Part shown: positions 51,300 to 60,194 of the stretch, piece by piece
Layout: each line of letters starts with the position of its first letter
Numbering within the stretch: position 1 is the first letter of the stretch
Assembly (NCBI GenBank): GCA_900545605.1
Contig: UQZL01000001.1
Location: forward strand, 79,389-143,388
Length of the DNA stretch: 64,000 bases
Direction of reading: 5' to 3'
DNA from: an uncultured Collinsella sp.
GTDB lineage: Bacteria; Actinomycetota; Coriobacteriia; Coriobacteriales; Coriobacteriaceae
Made by a program: the position numbers and the translations under genes
Notes under the pieces: generated by a model
Databases searched by the model: none
What the model was told of the DNA's origin: nothing
Seen by the model: the letters and a program-made list of their open reading frames with translations, nothing else

Positions 51300-51794
51300 A
51301 TGGCTGCGTCTGTGCTGAGTGTGCGAGTGGACTCGTCAATTAAAGACTCATTTGCCGAGCTGTGCGAAGAACTTGGCATGACTTCGTCTGTTGCGGTCAA
51401 TATGTTTATGAGACAGATGCTGCGCGAGCGTTCGCTGCCGTTTGTTCCTTCACTTGGTAAAAGCTCTGCGAGCGAAAGCGCCGCGGCGGGCATTTTGGAT
51501 ACTGCCCAGATTGAGTCCGCCGTCTGCGAGGCGGCCAGCTCGATTCCCGCCATCAAAACCGTGATTCTTTTTGGTTCGTATGCCCGGGGCGAGGCGCATG
51601 TCGATAGTGATATTGACTTGCGTCTCGAAGTCGATCGCGAGCAGGGCTTTGGTCTTTTCGCGCTGTCGGCATTTGGCGAGGCGGTGCGCAAAGAAACCGG
51701 GAGGCAGGTTGATCTCGTCTCGAGCGACCATCTTGATGACGATCTTGCCGCGGTAATCGAGCGCGAAGGAGTGATCCTTTATGATCGCGCGTAA
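51300..51794 (+). CDS. Fusion antitoxin: RHH (RelB/DinJ-like) domain plus MNT nucleotidyltransferase
   Basis: 164-aa protein in two parts. Residues 1-45 (VLSVRVDSSIKDSFAELCEELGMTSSVAVNMFMRQML, here split for reading) have the ribbon-helix-helix pattern of RelB/DinJ antitoxins. Residues 80-164 are a minimal nucleotidyltransferase with GS-x10-DxD (GSYARGEAHVDSDIDL, Asp104, Asp106) and a third acidic site (VDLVSS). MNT antitoxins AMPylate and silence HEPN toxins. The HEPN gene overlaps its end by 14 nt. The fused RHH domain may provide promoter autoregulation. RBS GGAGG. Confidence 0.85.
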   Translation: MAASVLSVRVDSSIKDSFAELCEELGMTSSVAVNMFMRQMLRERSLPFVPSLGKSSASESAAAGILDTAQIESAVCEAASSIPAIKTVILFGSYARGEAHVDSDIDLRLEVDREQGFGLFALSAFGEAVRKETGRQVDLVSSDHLDDDLAAVIEREGVILYDRA

Positions 51795-52152
51795 GTCAGA
51801 CGGTCTCCGCGCCCAAGAGGTTTTGGAGGCCATCTCCGAAACGAACGAGCGCATCAAGGCTTTTGATATCACCGAGGACCAGTTTCTGCATGCGAATGAC
51901 GTACGGACGAGGGCGTTGGCGGACTCCCTTTTGATGTGTGCGCTTAGGGTGACGGAAGAAGCGGGCAAATTGTCGGAACGCTCGCAGCGGCTTCATCCCG
52001 AAATCGAATGGCGTGGAATTGTCGGCATGAGAAATTATCTTGCGCATGATTACGGCAATGTCGACCGCTCGGTTGTTTGGGATGCGGTGACGATGGAGTT
52101 CCCCACGCTGGAACGAGCCTGTAGACAAATTGTCTCCGAATCTGAACGCTAG
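51781..52152 (+). CDS. HEPN-domain toxin (HepT-like)
   Basis: 123-aa all-helical protein of the HepT/DUF86 group, expected to be a ribonuclease toxin controlled by AMPylation. The catalytic and target motif R-x4-H-x-Y is intact (RNYLAHDY; Arg84, His89, Tyr91). Its ATG overlaps the antitoxin gene by 14 nt in another frame, the usual coupling for these pairs. Confidence 0.88.
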   Translation: MIARKSDGLRAQEVLEAISETNERIKAFDITEDQFLHANDVRTRALADSLLMCALRVTEEAGKLSERSQRLHPEIEWRGIVGMRNYLAHDYGNVDRSVVWDAVTMEFPTLERACRQIVSESER

Positions 52153-52286
52153 CCGCTCGTTCGCAACTGCCTGTTCGCGCACGTTTTTTGAGCGCCGGAC
52201 ACGCTTTAACCCTGCGGAAACATTTTTCTGCGATAGTATCTGCGATATAGAACAGTCGAAACCCGCCCGAAAGAAAGGGGAGCGAC

Positions 52287-53624
52287 ATGAACCAGCAGAA
52301 CATCGATTACGTACTCCGCTCTGTAGAGCAGCGTGACATCCGCTTTGTGCGTCTGTGGTTTGTCGACATTCTCGGTCGCCTCAAGAACTTTGCCATCAGC
52401 CCCGAGGACCTCGAGGTCGCTTTTGAGGAGGGCATTGGCTTTGACGGCTCAGCCATCGAGGGCTTTGCCACGCCCGAGGAAGCCGACATGCTCGCGTTCC
52501 CCGATGCCTCGACCTTCCAGATTCTGCCGTGGCGCCCGAGCCATAACGGTGTCGCCCGCGTGTTCTGCGACGTGTGCACTCCCGATCGCAAGCCCTTCGC
52601 CGGCGACCCGCGCGATGCCCTGCGCCGCATGTTCCACAAGGCCGAGAAGGCCGGCTACCTGCTCAACGTGGGCGCCGAGCTGGAGTATTACTATTTCCCC
52701 GACGAGCGCACGCCCGAGCCGCTCGACAACGTTGGCTACTTTGACCTTTCGGTGAGCGACGCCGCGCGCGACCTGCGCCGCAACACGGTCCTTACGCTCG
52801 AGAAGATGTCCGTGCCCGTGGAGTACACCTTCCACGCCGCCGGCCGCTCGCAGCACGGCATGAGCCTGCGCCATGCCGAGGCCCTGAGCATGTCCGACGC
52901 CATCACCACGGCCAAGCTCATCATTAAGCAGCAGGCCTACGAGAGCGGCTGCCACGCCTCCTTTATGCCCAAGCCGCTGGCGGGCGAGGACGGCAGCGCC
53001 ATGTTCCTGCACCAGTCGCTGTTCGACCATGACGGCAACAACGTCTTTTGGGGCGAGGACGACGATAAGTACCATCTCTCCGACGTCGCCAAGCACTACA
53101 TGGCCGGCATCCTGGCGCACGCGCGCGAGATCAGCGCCATCACCAACCCCACCGTCAACTCGTACAAGCGCATCACCACCGGTGGCGACTCCGTGCCGCA
53201 GTACGCCACGTGGGGCCTGCGCAACCGCGCGAGCATGGTCCGCATCCCGGTCTACAAGCCCGGCAAGCAGCTGTCCACGCGCATCGAGCTGCGCAGTCCC
53301 GACCCCATGGCCAACCCGTACCTGGTTAACACCGTTACGCTGGCGGCTGGTCTCGACGGCATCGAGCGCAAGCTGGAGCTTCCGCCCGAGGCCACGGCCG
53401 AGACGCTCAAGCTCACCGACCGTCAGATGCTCGAGGCCGGCTACGCGCCGCTGCCGCGCTCGCTCAAAGAGGCGCTCGACGTATTTGAGGACTCGCAGTT
53501 TATGAAGGATGCCCTCGGCGAGCACATCCACAGCTTCTTTCTCAAAAAGAAGCGCGACGAGTGGCATAAGTTCGAGTCCACGATCACCGAGTGGGAAATC
53601 AAGCACTACCTGGCGAACTCCTAA
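52287..53624 (+). CDS. Glutamine synthetase-family protein with altered active site
   Basis: 445-aa protein that aligns along the whole length of type I glutamine synthetase (VDILGRLKNFAISPEDLE, FDGSAIEGF, NPTVNSYKRI, RIELRSPDPMANPYL). Key differences are visible: the metal-binding HHE-x6-E motif reads FHAAGRSQHG (Ala184 and Gly191 in place of Glu), and the flap around the catalytic Glu (usual GYEAP) is GGDSVP. The ELE motif in the first metal site (Glu131, Glu133) remains. It may be an unusual glutamyl ligase or a regulator rather than a standard GS. RBS AAAGGGG. Confidence 0.85.
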   Translation: MNQQNIDYVLRSVEQRDIRFVRLWFVDILGRLKNFAISPEDLEVAFEEGIGFDGSAIEGFATPEEADMLAFPDASTFQILPWRPSHNGVARVFCDVCTPDRKPFAGDPRDALRRMFHKAEKAGYLLNVGAELEYYYFPDERTPEPLDNVGYFDLSVSDAARDLRRNTVLTLEKMSVPVEYTFHAAGRSQHGMSLRHAEALSMSDAITTAKLIIKQQAYESGCHASFMPKPLAGEDGSAMFLHQSLFDHDGNNVFWGEDDDKYHLSDVAKHYMAGILAHAREISAITNPTVNSYKRITTGGDSVPQYATWGLRNRASMVRIPVYKPGKQLSTRIELRSPDPMANPYLVNTVTLAAGLDGIERKLELPPEATAETLKLTDRQMLEAGYAPLPRSLKEALDVFEDSQFMKDALGEHIHSFFLKKKRDEWHKFESTITEWEIKHYLANS

Positions 53625-53674
53625 TCGCGCTGGCTTGTCCCAGTACGATTGAGCTCATTTCTTTGGAGGCCGAT

Positions 53675-54337
53675 ATGTCCGAAAAGAGTGCCCTGTTCAT
53701 GGCGCGCACGACGCGCTTCCACGAGTTTGCCCGCAGCTTGACGACCACCCTGGGTGTCGAGGTGAGCCTGGCAACCCCCGATTCGCCGACTGCGGCGCAC
53801 GACTTTGACCTGCTGATCCTCGACTCCGACGGCATCCGCAGCGACCGCATCGATCAGATTGCCAAGTGGCTTGACGATCGTGGCGGCGTCCCTATGTTGG
53901 TGATCGTCGACGACGAGGCGCTCGGCACCTTGCGCCTGCCGAACCACGCGCATGCCGACTTTGTGTGCCCCACGGCGACGCCAAACGAGCTCAAGGCTCG
54001 CGCGCAGCGCCTGATGGGCGAGGAGGAGACCGTCACCGCCGACGATGTGCTCAATATCGATAACCTCGAGATCAACCTGGCTACCTACCAGGTGACGCTC
54101 GATGACGAGCCCATCGACCTGACGCTGATGGAGTACTCGCTGCTGAGCTTTTTGGCGACGCACCCCAACCGCGCCTACAGCCGCGAGGTGCTGCTGCACC
54201 GCGTGTGGGGCTTTGAGTACTGCGGCGGCACGCGCACCGTCGACGTGCACATTCGACGCATCCGCTCCAAGGTGGGCCCGCAGATCGCGGCACACATCAC
54301 CACCGTCCGCGGCGTGGGCTATCTGTTTAAGGACTAG
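53675..54337 (+). CDS. Atypical OmpR-family regulator, GlnR-like
   Basis: 220-aa regulator with a normal C-terminal winged helix (LTLMEYSLLSFLATHPN, GGTRTVDVHIRRIR, RGVGYLF) but a degenerate receiver. The N-terminal acidic pair and the conserved Lys are missing; only the Asp in LLILDSDG remains. Actinobacterial GlnR proteins have the same kind of receiver and control glnA, and this gene lies 50 nt after a GS-family gene, so a nitrogen role is likely. RBS TTGGAGG. No kinase gene is adjacent. Confidence 0.85.
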   Translation: MSEKSALFMARTTRFHEFARSLTTTLGVEVSLATPDSPTAAHDFDLLILDSDGIRSDRIDQIAKWLDDRGGVPMLVIVDDEALGTLRLPNHAHADFVCPTATPNELKARAQRLMGEEETVTADDVLNIDNLEINLATYQVTLDDEPIDLTLMEYSLLSFLATHPNRAYSREVLLHRVWGFEYCGGTRTVDVHIRRIRSKVGPQIAAHITTVRGVGYLFKD

Positions 54338-54341
54338 ATTT

Positions 54342-54379
54342 CCACTACAAAGGGGACAGGCACCTTTGTAGTGGCTTTG
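54342..54379 (+). terminator. Hairpin with GGGGAC loop after the GlnR-like gene
   Basis: CCACTACAAAGG (54342-54353) pairs perfectly with CCTTTGTAGTGG (54363-54374); the loop is GGACAGGCA, so GGGGAC spans the stem-loop junction. A short CTTTGA tail follows. Confidence 0.75.
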
Positions 54380-54492
54380 ACGCAGGTGCGGGTTCCTCTC
54401 GAATCTGCAACAGAACTTAAGCCTTCCTAAAAGATTGCGTTCTCATACACGTGCACCCGCATATTGGGGTACAACTCATCGTGAACAATGAT

Positions 54493-54519
54493 GGCCCGCC
54501 ACATGTTTGGCGGGCCTTT
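54493..54519 (+). promoter_or_regulatory. Terminator-like leader hairpin ahead of the HtrA-type gene
   Basis: GGCCCGCCA (54493-54501) pairs with TGGCGGGCC (54508-54516), then TTT, 27 nt before the start codon. The preceding gene has its own terminator, so this hairpin is likely in the leader. Confidence 0.5.
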
Positions 54520-54545
54520 GGTTATTTGACGAAAGGATCGCAGCT

Positions 54546-56009
54546 ATGAGCGAGTACGATTCCCAGCGTCCCCAGGATGCGGGCAACGCCGGCGAGACCC
54601 AACAGCAGCCGCGTGTGCAGGTGGAATCGACGCCTGCCGATGGCAACAACATTCCTTACGTGCAGGCCTACGACACACAGACTGGCCAACCGCTGGGCAG
54701 CCAGCAGGTTGTAAACAAGCACACAGTGGTCAAGACCAAGACCAAAAAGCTGCCGATCTTTATTACAGCGCTTGCCGGCTGCGCCTGCGGCGCCCTACTG
54801 GTCATCGCGCTCATTATGAGTGGCACACTCAACATTGGCGGCGGCAAGAATGCCGTGACGGCGGGCGCTTCGGGTTCGTCGACGCAAAAGATTACGATTG
54901 ATTCCGAGGACACCACGCTGGCCGAGGCCGTTTCTGCCAAGGCCCTGCCCTCCGTGGTTTCCATTACCGCCACTTCGAGCGGCGGCCAGAATGGCTCGCT
55001 TTCGCAGTCTGCCGACGAGTCGGACAACTCGGGCAGCGTCGGCTCGGGCGTGGTGCTCGATACCGAGGGCCACATCCTCACCAACAACCACGTGGTCGAT
55101 GGTTACGACCAGTACGTGGTGACCATGGACGACGGCACCACCTACGAGGCCGAGTTCGTGGGCAACGATGCCTCGAGTGACCTGGCCGTTATCAAGCTCA
55201 AGGACGCCGACGCCTCCAAGCTCACGCCGATTGAGATCGGTGATTCCTCCAAGCTCAACGTGGGCGAGTGGGTCATGGCGATTGGCTCGCCGTTCGGCAA
55301 CGAGCAGTCTGTCTCCACGGGTATCGTGTCGGCGCTGTATCGCTCCACGGCCATGAGCTCTACCAGCGGCAACACCATCTATGCCAACATGATCCAGACC
55401 GATGCCGCCATCAACCCGGGTAACTCCGGCGGCGCGCTCGTCAACGACAATGGTGAGCTGGTGGGCATTAATTCGCTTATCGAGAGCTATTCGGGCTCCA
55501 GCTCGGGCGTGGGCTTTGCCATTCCGGTTAACTACGCCAAGAACATTGCCGACCAGATCATCGACGGCAAGACGCCGGTGCATCCGTACATGGGCGCCAC
55601 GCTTTCGAGTGTCAACGCGCTTAACGCCCGCACCAACAAGCTGAGCACAGACAGCGGCGCGTATGTGGCGAGCGTCGTTGAGGACGGTCCTGCCGCTAAG
55701 GCCGGCATTCAGGAGGGCGACGTCATCACTAAGCTGGGCGACGACGAGATCACGAGCGCCGATGGCCTGATCATCGCGCTTCGCAGCCATGAGGTGGGCG
55801 AGAAGGTCGAGATTACGCTCGTGCGCGGCAAGGAAGAGAAGAAGGTCACGGTCGAGCTGGGTTCTGATGAGGAGCTGCAGAGCCAGCAGCAGGACGACAG
55901 CGCGACCGACACCGGCAACGGCGGTATTACCGACGAGCAGCTGCGCCAGTATCTGGAGGAGCTGTTGGGCCAGCAGGGCCAGGGCCAGGGCTACGGCCAG
56001 GGTTACTAA
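54546..56009 (+). CDS. HtrA/DegP-type trypsin-like serine protease with PDZ domain
   Basis: 487-aa membrane-anchored quality-control protease. A disordered hydrophilic N-terminus precedes one membrane segment (IFITALAGCACGALLVIAL). The protease domain then shows the triad: His in ILTNNHVVDG, Asp in SSDLAVIKLK and Ser in NPGNSGGALVN. A PDZ domain (about residues 375-455; VEDGPAAKAGIQEGDVI) follows. The C-terminus is Gln/Gly-rich (LLGQQGQGQGYGQGY). ATG 54546 is supported by GAAAGGA. Confidence 0.93.
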   Translation: MSEYDSQRPQDAGNAGETQQQPRVQVESTPADGNNIPYVQAYDTQTGQPLGSQQVVNKHTVVKTKTKKLPIFITALAGCACGALLVIALIMSGTLNIGGGKNAVTAGASGSSTQKITIDSEDTTLAEAVSAKALPSVVSITATSSGGQNGSLSQSADESDNSGSVGSGVVLDTEGHILTNNHVVDGYDQYVVTMDDGTTYEAEFVGNDASSDLAVIKLKDADASKLTPIEIGDSSKLNVGEWVMAIGSPFGNEQSVSTGIVSALYRSTAMSSTSGNTIYANMIQTDAAINPGNSGGALVNDNGELVGINSLIESYSGSSSGVGFAIPVNYAKNIADQIIDGKTPVHPYMGATLSSVNALNARTNKLSTDSGAYVASVVEDGPAAKAGIQEGDVITKLGDDEITSADGLIIALRSHEVGEKVEITLVRGKEEKKVTVELGSDEELQSQQQDDSATDTGNGGITDEQLRQYLEELLGQQGQGQGYGQGY

Positions 56010-56035
56010 CGAGCCGTATCGCACATACCGATGCC

Positions 56036-56071
56036 AGAGGGGCTGTCCCATCAACGCGGGACAGCCCCTCT
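56036..56071 (+). terminator. Perfect 14-bp terminator hairpin after the HtrA-type gene
   Basis: AGAGGGGCTGTCCC (56036-56049) pairs with GGGACAGCCCCTCT (56058-56071) over an 8-nt loop. The dispersed palindrome copy at 56080 follows. Confidence 0.8.
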
Positions 56072-56079
56072 CTACTTAT

Positions 56080-56110
56080 TGATCCGTTGGGGACGGAGGA
56101 AAACGGATCA
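56080..56110. repeat. Dispersed palindrome, copy 2 (partner at 11100-11128)
   Basis: TGATCCGTT (56080-56088) and AACGGATCA (56102-56110) enclose GGGGACGGAGG. It is the reverse-complement orientation of the copy after htpG. Confidence 0.6.
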
Positions 56111-56257
56111 TTTAGAGCTGATAAGAGCATGGTTTGATCGCGCGATCCACCCCGGTCTGGTGGCTGCCGATTCGGTGCGGTTCGAAAGGGTTATTCGGCC
56201 CCATCGTGACCGGTGGTACTCTAGTATCCGTTTGAAATCGAGCGAAGGAGTGCCGCT

Positions 56258-58486
56258 ATGGAGCAATCGAGCCTGTTTGGTGACGGCGTGGACATCGATA
56301 CCGAAACGACCGCGAGCACGGATACCGCTGCACCGACCGACGCCCATGCCCAGGCGGCAGCGCGCGCGGCCGAGTTGCGCCACGAGCTCGATTACCACGC
56401 CTATCGCTACTACATGCTCGATGCGCCCGAGATCACGGACGCCGCCTTCGACAAAATGCTCGTTGAGCTGCAGGAAATCGAGGCGACCTACCCCGACCTG
56501 GTGACGCCCGACAGCTATACCCAGCGCGTGGGCGGCTACGTGAGCGAGCAGTTTACGCCGGTCACGCACATGGCACGCATGTATTCCATGGACGATGCCA
56601 TGGATCTGGACGAGCTCGACGCGTGGCTCCAACGCACCGAGGATGCGCTCGGCGCCGGTAGCGTCACCTATACCTGCGAGCTCAAGATTGACGGCTTGGG
56701 CGTCGCGCTTACTTACCAAAACGGCACCTTCGTACGCGCAGCCACACGCGGCGATGGCACCACGGGCGAGGACGTATCGCTCAACGTGCGCACTATCAAA
56801 GACGTGCCCATGCACCTGTCCGAACCGGCGCTCGCCCACATGGGCGCCGACCGCGAGCGCACCATCGAGGTGCGCGGCGAGGTCTATATGCCCAAGGGCA
56901 GCTTTGTTCGTCTGAATGAAGAGGCCGATGCCGAGGGGCGCGATCCCTTTGCCAACCCGCGCAACGCCGCCGCCGGCAGCCTGCGCCAAAAGGACCCCAA
57001 GGTCACGGCGCGCCGCGATCTTGCCACCTTTATCTATGCCATCGCCGATACCGATCCGCTGCACGTCCACAGCCAGCGCGAGTTCCTCGATTGGCTGCGT
57101 AGCACTGGCTTTAGCGTCAACCCCAACGTGGCTCGCTGTGCTACACCCGCCGAGGTCCACGAGTTCTGCGCCCAGGCGCTCGAGCATCGCGGCGACCTGG
57201 ACTACGACATCGACGGCGTGGTCGTAAAGGTCGATAGCTTTCAGCAGCAGCTCGACCTGGGCTTTACCGCCCGCGCGCCGCGCTGGGCCATTGCCTTTAA
57301 GTTCCCGCCCGAGGAAAAGCAGACCGTCCTGCGCGAAATTCGCATCCAGGTGGGCCGCACCGGCGTGCTCACGCCGGTCGCCGAGTTCGACCCGGTGACG
57401 GTCGCCGGCTCCACCATCGCGCGCGCTACGCTGCACAACATCGACGAGATCCGCCGAAAAAACGTGCGCGAGGGCGACACTATCATCGTGCACAAGGCAG
57501 GCGACGTAATCCCCGAGGTCGTGGGCCCGGTGCTCGACAAGCGTCCGGCCGATTCGGTCGACTGGCACATGCCCGAGGTCTGCCCCGTGTGCGGTAGTCC
57601 CGTGGTCCACGAGGACGGCGAGGTGGCCTACCGCTGCGTCTCCATCGACTGCCCGGCGCAGCTCAAGGAGCGCCTGCTCCACTGGGTGAGTCGCGGCTGC
57701 ATGGACGTCGACGGCCTAGGCGACGAGATTGTCGACAAGATGATCGCCGCCGGGCTGATCCACGATGTCGCGGACTTCTACCAGCTCACGGTCGACGACA
57801 TCGCCGGCTTGGACACGGGGCGCACCTATGCCAGCTCCAACAGCAAAAAGGGCGTCAAGAAGGGCGACCCCATTCCGGTAGGCCTCAAGACGGCCGAGAA
57901 AATCATCGCCGAGCTCAACAAGTCCAAGAGCCAGCCGCTCGGTCGCGTGCTGTTTGCCCTGGGCATCCGCCACGTGGGCAAGAGTGTGGGCGAGGTCATC
58001 GCCGAGCGATTCCTGTCGATTGACAAGCTCATTTTGGCGAGCGAAGAGGACATCGCCGAGTGCGAGGGCATCGGTCCCAAGATTGCGGCGAGCGTCAAGC
58101 AGTTCCTGGCCGTGCCCGAGAACCTTGCCGTGCTGGAGCGCCTGCGCCAGGCGGGCCTGTCGCTCGAGGTCGACTTGGGTGCCGCTCATGCGCAAGCCGC
58201 AGCCGACGCTGGCGTGGCGGGCGAGCTCGCCGACGCACAGCCACTCGCGGGTCTGACCTTCGTGCTCACCGGCACGCTCGTCAACCGCACGCGCGACGAG
58301 GCGGGCGCGGCACTCAAGGTGCTTGGCGCCAAGGTTTCGGGCAGCGTGTCAAAGAAGACGAGCTATCTGGTCGCCGGCCCCAAAGCGGGCTCAAAGCTCA
58401 CCAAGGCCGAGCAGCTGGGTGTGCCCGTGTTGGATGAGGCGGCACTTGAACAGATTTTGGCGACGGGTAGGGTCCCGGAGGCATAA
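56258..58486 (+). CDS. ligA: NAD-dependent DNA ligase LigA
   Basis: 742-aa replicative DNA ligase. The N-terminal Ia/adenylation domain has catalytic Lys143 (CELKIDGLG). The OB fold, a four-Cys zinc finger (CPVCGSP, then a Cys pair ending CPAQ), HhH repeats and a C-terminal BRCT domain (LAGLTFVLTGTL) follow. An acidic, Thr/Ala-rich extension of about 25 residues precedes the conserved part. RBS GAAGGAG. It is the only gene of the unit and is followed by a perfect hairpin. Confidence 0.96.
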   Translation: MEQSSLFGDGVDIDTETTASTDTAAPTDAHAQAAARAAELRHELDYHAYRYYMLDAPEITDAAFDKMLVELQEIEATYPDLVTPDSYTQRVGGYVSEQFTPVTHMARMYSMDDAMDLDELDAWLQRTEDALGAGSVTYTCELKIDGLGVALTYQNGTFVRAATRGDGTTGEDVSLNVRTIKDVPMHLSEPALAHMGADRERTIEVRGEVYMPKGSFVRLNEEADAEGRDPFANPRNAAAGSLRQKDPKVTARRDLATFIYAIADTDPLHVHSQREFLDWLRSTGFSVNPNVARCATPAEVHEFCAQALEHRGDLDYDIDGVVVKVDSFQQQLDLGFTARAPRWAIAFKFPPEEKQTVLREIRIQVGRTGVLTPVAEFDPVTVAGSTIARATLHNIDEIRRKNVREGDTIIVHKAGDVIPEVVGPVLDKRPADSVDWHMPEVCPVCGSPVVHEDGEVAYRCVSIDCPAQLKERLLHWVSRGCMDVDGLGDEIVDKMIAAGLIHDVADFYQLTVDDIAGLDTGRTYASSNSKKGVKKGDPIPVGLKTAEKIIAELNKSKSQPLGRVLFALGIRHVGKSVGEVIAERFLSIDKLILASEEDIAECEGIGPKIAASVKQFLAVPENLAVLERLRQAGLSLEVDLGAAHAQAAADAGVAGELADAQPLAGLTFVLTGTLVNRTRDEAGAALKVLGAKVSGSVSKKTSYLVAGPKAGSKLTKAEQLGVPVLDEAALEQILATGRVPEA

Positions 58487-58493
58487 TGATTTG

Positions 58494-58525
58494 TTGAGGA
58501 ACTGCGCAGAGGCTCAGTTCCTCAA
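58494..58525. terminator. Bidirectional terminator between ligA and the lipoprotein gene
   Basis: TTGAGGAACTG (58494-58504) and CAGTTCCTCAA (58515-58525) with a 10-nt loop. The right arm overlaps the stop codon of the minus-strand gene, so one hairpin serves both. Confidence 0.75.
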
Positions 58526-58908
58526 CATCTCCTTATAGTGTTTGCCTGTTCAATTTCGATATCGTTTCCCTCGTATGATCCAGATGCGTCTACCGACTCA
58601 AAGCGTGAGTAGGAAACTCTTGTCCCAACTTTGATTTGGGAAAGCTTGTCTTTGATTCGGCCAGATGAGGGGAATGTAATCCGGGTTTGCTTTCCAGCGT
58701 CGGTGTAGCGGGGACTGTTGTCTGTTTGGATTACGAGTTCCGTTCCCTCAATAGAATGAACGCTGCCGGCTCCAAAGACAAGGTAATCATCTCCTCCGCT
58801 ATAGCGGGCTCTATCTGTGCATGAAGAAACGGATGCAAACATAGCGAAAATCACCAATATCGTAACCAGGGCAAAGGCCGTGGTGCCATAGCATTTTGAT
58901 GGTGCCAT
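58522..58908 (-). CDS. Small predicted lipoprotein of unknown function
   Basis: 128-aa protein from ATG 58908, with a hydrophobic N-terminus ending in a possible lipobox (FASVSSC). The remainder is polar and beta-rich in appearance, with no family I recognise. It starts 5 nt after the peptidase-like gene, so the two are probably one transcript. The region is visibly AT-richer than its neighbours. A partner, inhibitor or anchor for the secreted protein upstream is a guess from position only. Confidence 0.6.
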   Translation of the reverse strand: MAPSKCYGTTAFALVTILVIFAMFASVSSCTDRARYSGGDDYLVFGAGSVHSIEGTELVIQTDNSPRYTDAGKQTRITFPSSGRIKDKLSQIKVGTRVSYSRFESVDASGSYEGNDIEIEQANTIRRC

Positions 58909-58913
58909 CCGGT

Positions 58914-60086
58914 CTACCAAAAGACTGTTCCGTTCAATTTGACCATATTGGGCGTTGCATAGTTAATCGCTCGGGGATAAGTGTTCCATCCGTCGAATAC
59001 TTCGAGCCACTGCAGTTCGATGCCAGAGCTTCCATTATGCCCAGTAAAATAGCCAGTTACCGTGACTGTATGACCTGATAGCTCGACGGATCCTTCACTG
59101 TTTCGGCTGTTGATCCACATATGATACAAGCCGATAATCCCTTGATCGATAGTTGCTCTGTACTGAGCGAATTGAGGCTGATAACCGAAAAATTGAGTAT
59201 TAAGTGCTCTACCCTTTTGAGCGGCAAGACTTTTAAACGGAACAATTCCATCTGGGATGATCGTGCTTCCGTACTCGACGCCCTGATCATTGGTCTTATA
59301 CGTTGTTGTGCCAGTGACGTTCCATATTTCTTTATAATAATCGGGATTAAATTGATTAGCGTTTGAACTGGTGAGACCGTAATGCATTGATACAGCGTAC
59401 AAGGCAGAAACGACGCATGCATACTTATTAGTGCGGGCTTCAACTAATGATTCCGAGACTCCTCGGAACGGTATTCCGTTTAAATCGTCTATTTGGAAAT
59501 GCAACATCAAGTCATCTTCATTGATAATGACTGCATCCCATGAAGTTGGGTTATTGCTTTGAGGTGCTATACCCTTTTCGGTGACAATTGGGACAGACCG
59601 TATATTGTTATAGTTGGTTACACAGTCTCTAGTTCCTGGCACCAAAGTTCCATATTCAATATCGTTGTACGAAATTAGTACGGTTGGGTTTGTGGCCTGT
59701 TGGCCGGAATAAGTTGAAATGGCGTTTGATAGAGAAGCTGAAATCGGGAGAATGGTATCGCCGAGGGTTATCTCCTTCAGAAGCCCAGGATATGATGCGT
59801 CAAGTATTAAATAACCGTAAGGGCTTCCTTCCCTTGTGACACTGATTTCATAGCCACAGATAAGGCCGATTTGTTGGCATACGGGAACGATTTGCTCGAT
59901 CTCTAAGTTCGCGGATCCGTCGACGATGGGCAACAGGGAAAGCGCGTAGTCTTGTGCTAGGTCTGATGTAAAAGCGACGGATGAGTTTGAGTCGGCAGCG
60001 AATACTCTTGTTGGGCGTGACGCGGATAAGCCGATGATCGAGGCTAGGCCGAGAAGAAACGAGCGACGTGATTGAACTCTGGGCAT
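58914..60086 (-). CDS. Tat-exported papain-like cysteine peptidase candidate
   Basis: 390-aa secreted protein. The twin-arginine signal SRRSFLLGLAS is followed by a hydrophobic stretch and cleavage near FAAD. An N-terminal region with GYLILDASYPG recalls the propeptide of C10 (streptopain) peptidases. The C-terminal half has a Cys in a typical helix start (KYACVVSALYAV, Cys224), a His in SGHTVTVTGYF (His339) and a Trp-containing segment (FDGWNTY), the order of papain-like catalytic Cys and His. Base composition is lower in GC than the surroundings, suggesting transfer. RBS AGGAGA. Confidence 0.65.
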   Translation of the reverse strand: MPRVQSRRSFLLGLASIIGLSASRPTRVFAADSNSSVAFTSDLAQDYALSLLPIVDGSANLEIEQIVPVCQQIGLICGYEISVTREGSPYGYLILDASYPGLLKEITLGDTILPISASLSNAISTYSGQQATNPTVLISYNDIEYGTLVPGTRDCVTNYNNIRSVPIVTEKGIAPQSNNPTSWDAVIINEDDLMLHFQIDDLNGIPFRGVSESLVEARTNKYACVVSALYAVSMHYGLTSSNANQFNPDYYKEIWNVTGTTTYKTNDQGVEYGSTIIPDGIVPFKSLAAQKGRALNTQFFGYQPQFAQYRATIDQGIIGLYHMWINSRNSEGSVELSGHTVTVTGYFTGHNGSSGIELQWLEVFDGWNTYPRAINYATPNMVKLNGTVFW

Positions 60087-60194
60087 AATGTCTCCTGCCT
60101 ATGGGGGGCAATATGCTGTCATTTTATTTGCTACATAATACAATCTAATTCGGATTAAGGTAAATGGATGGAATTGCTCGATAAATGGTAGTGA

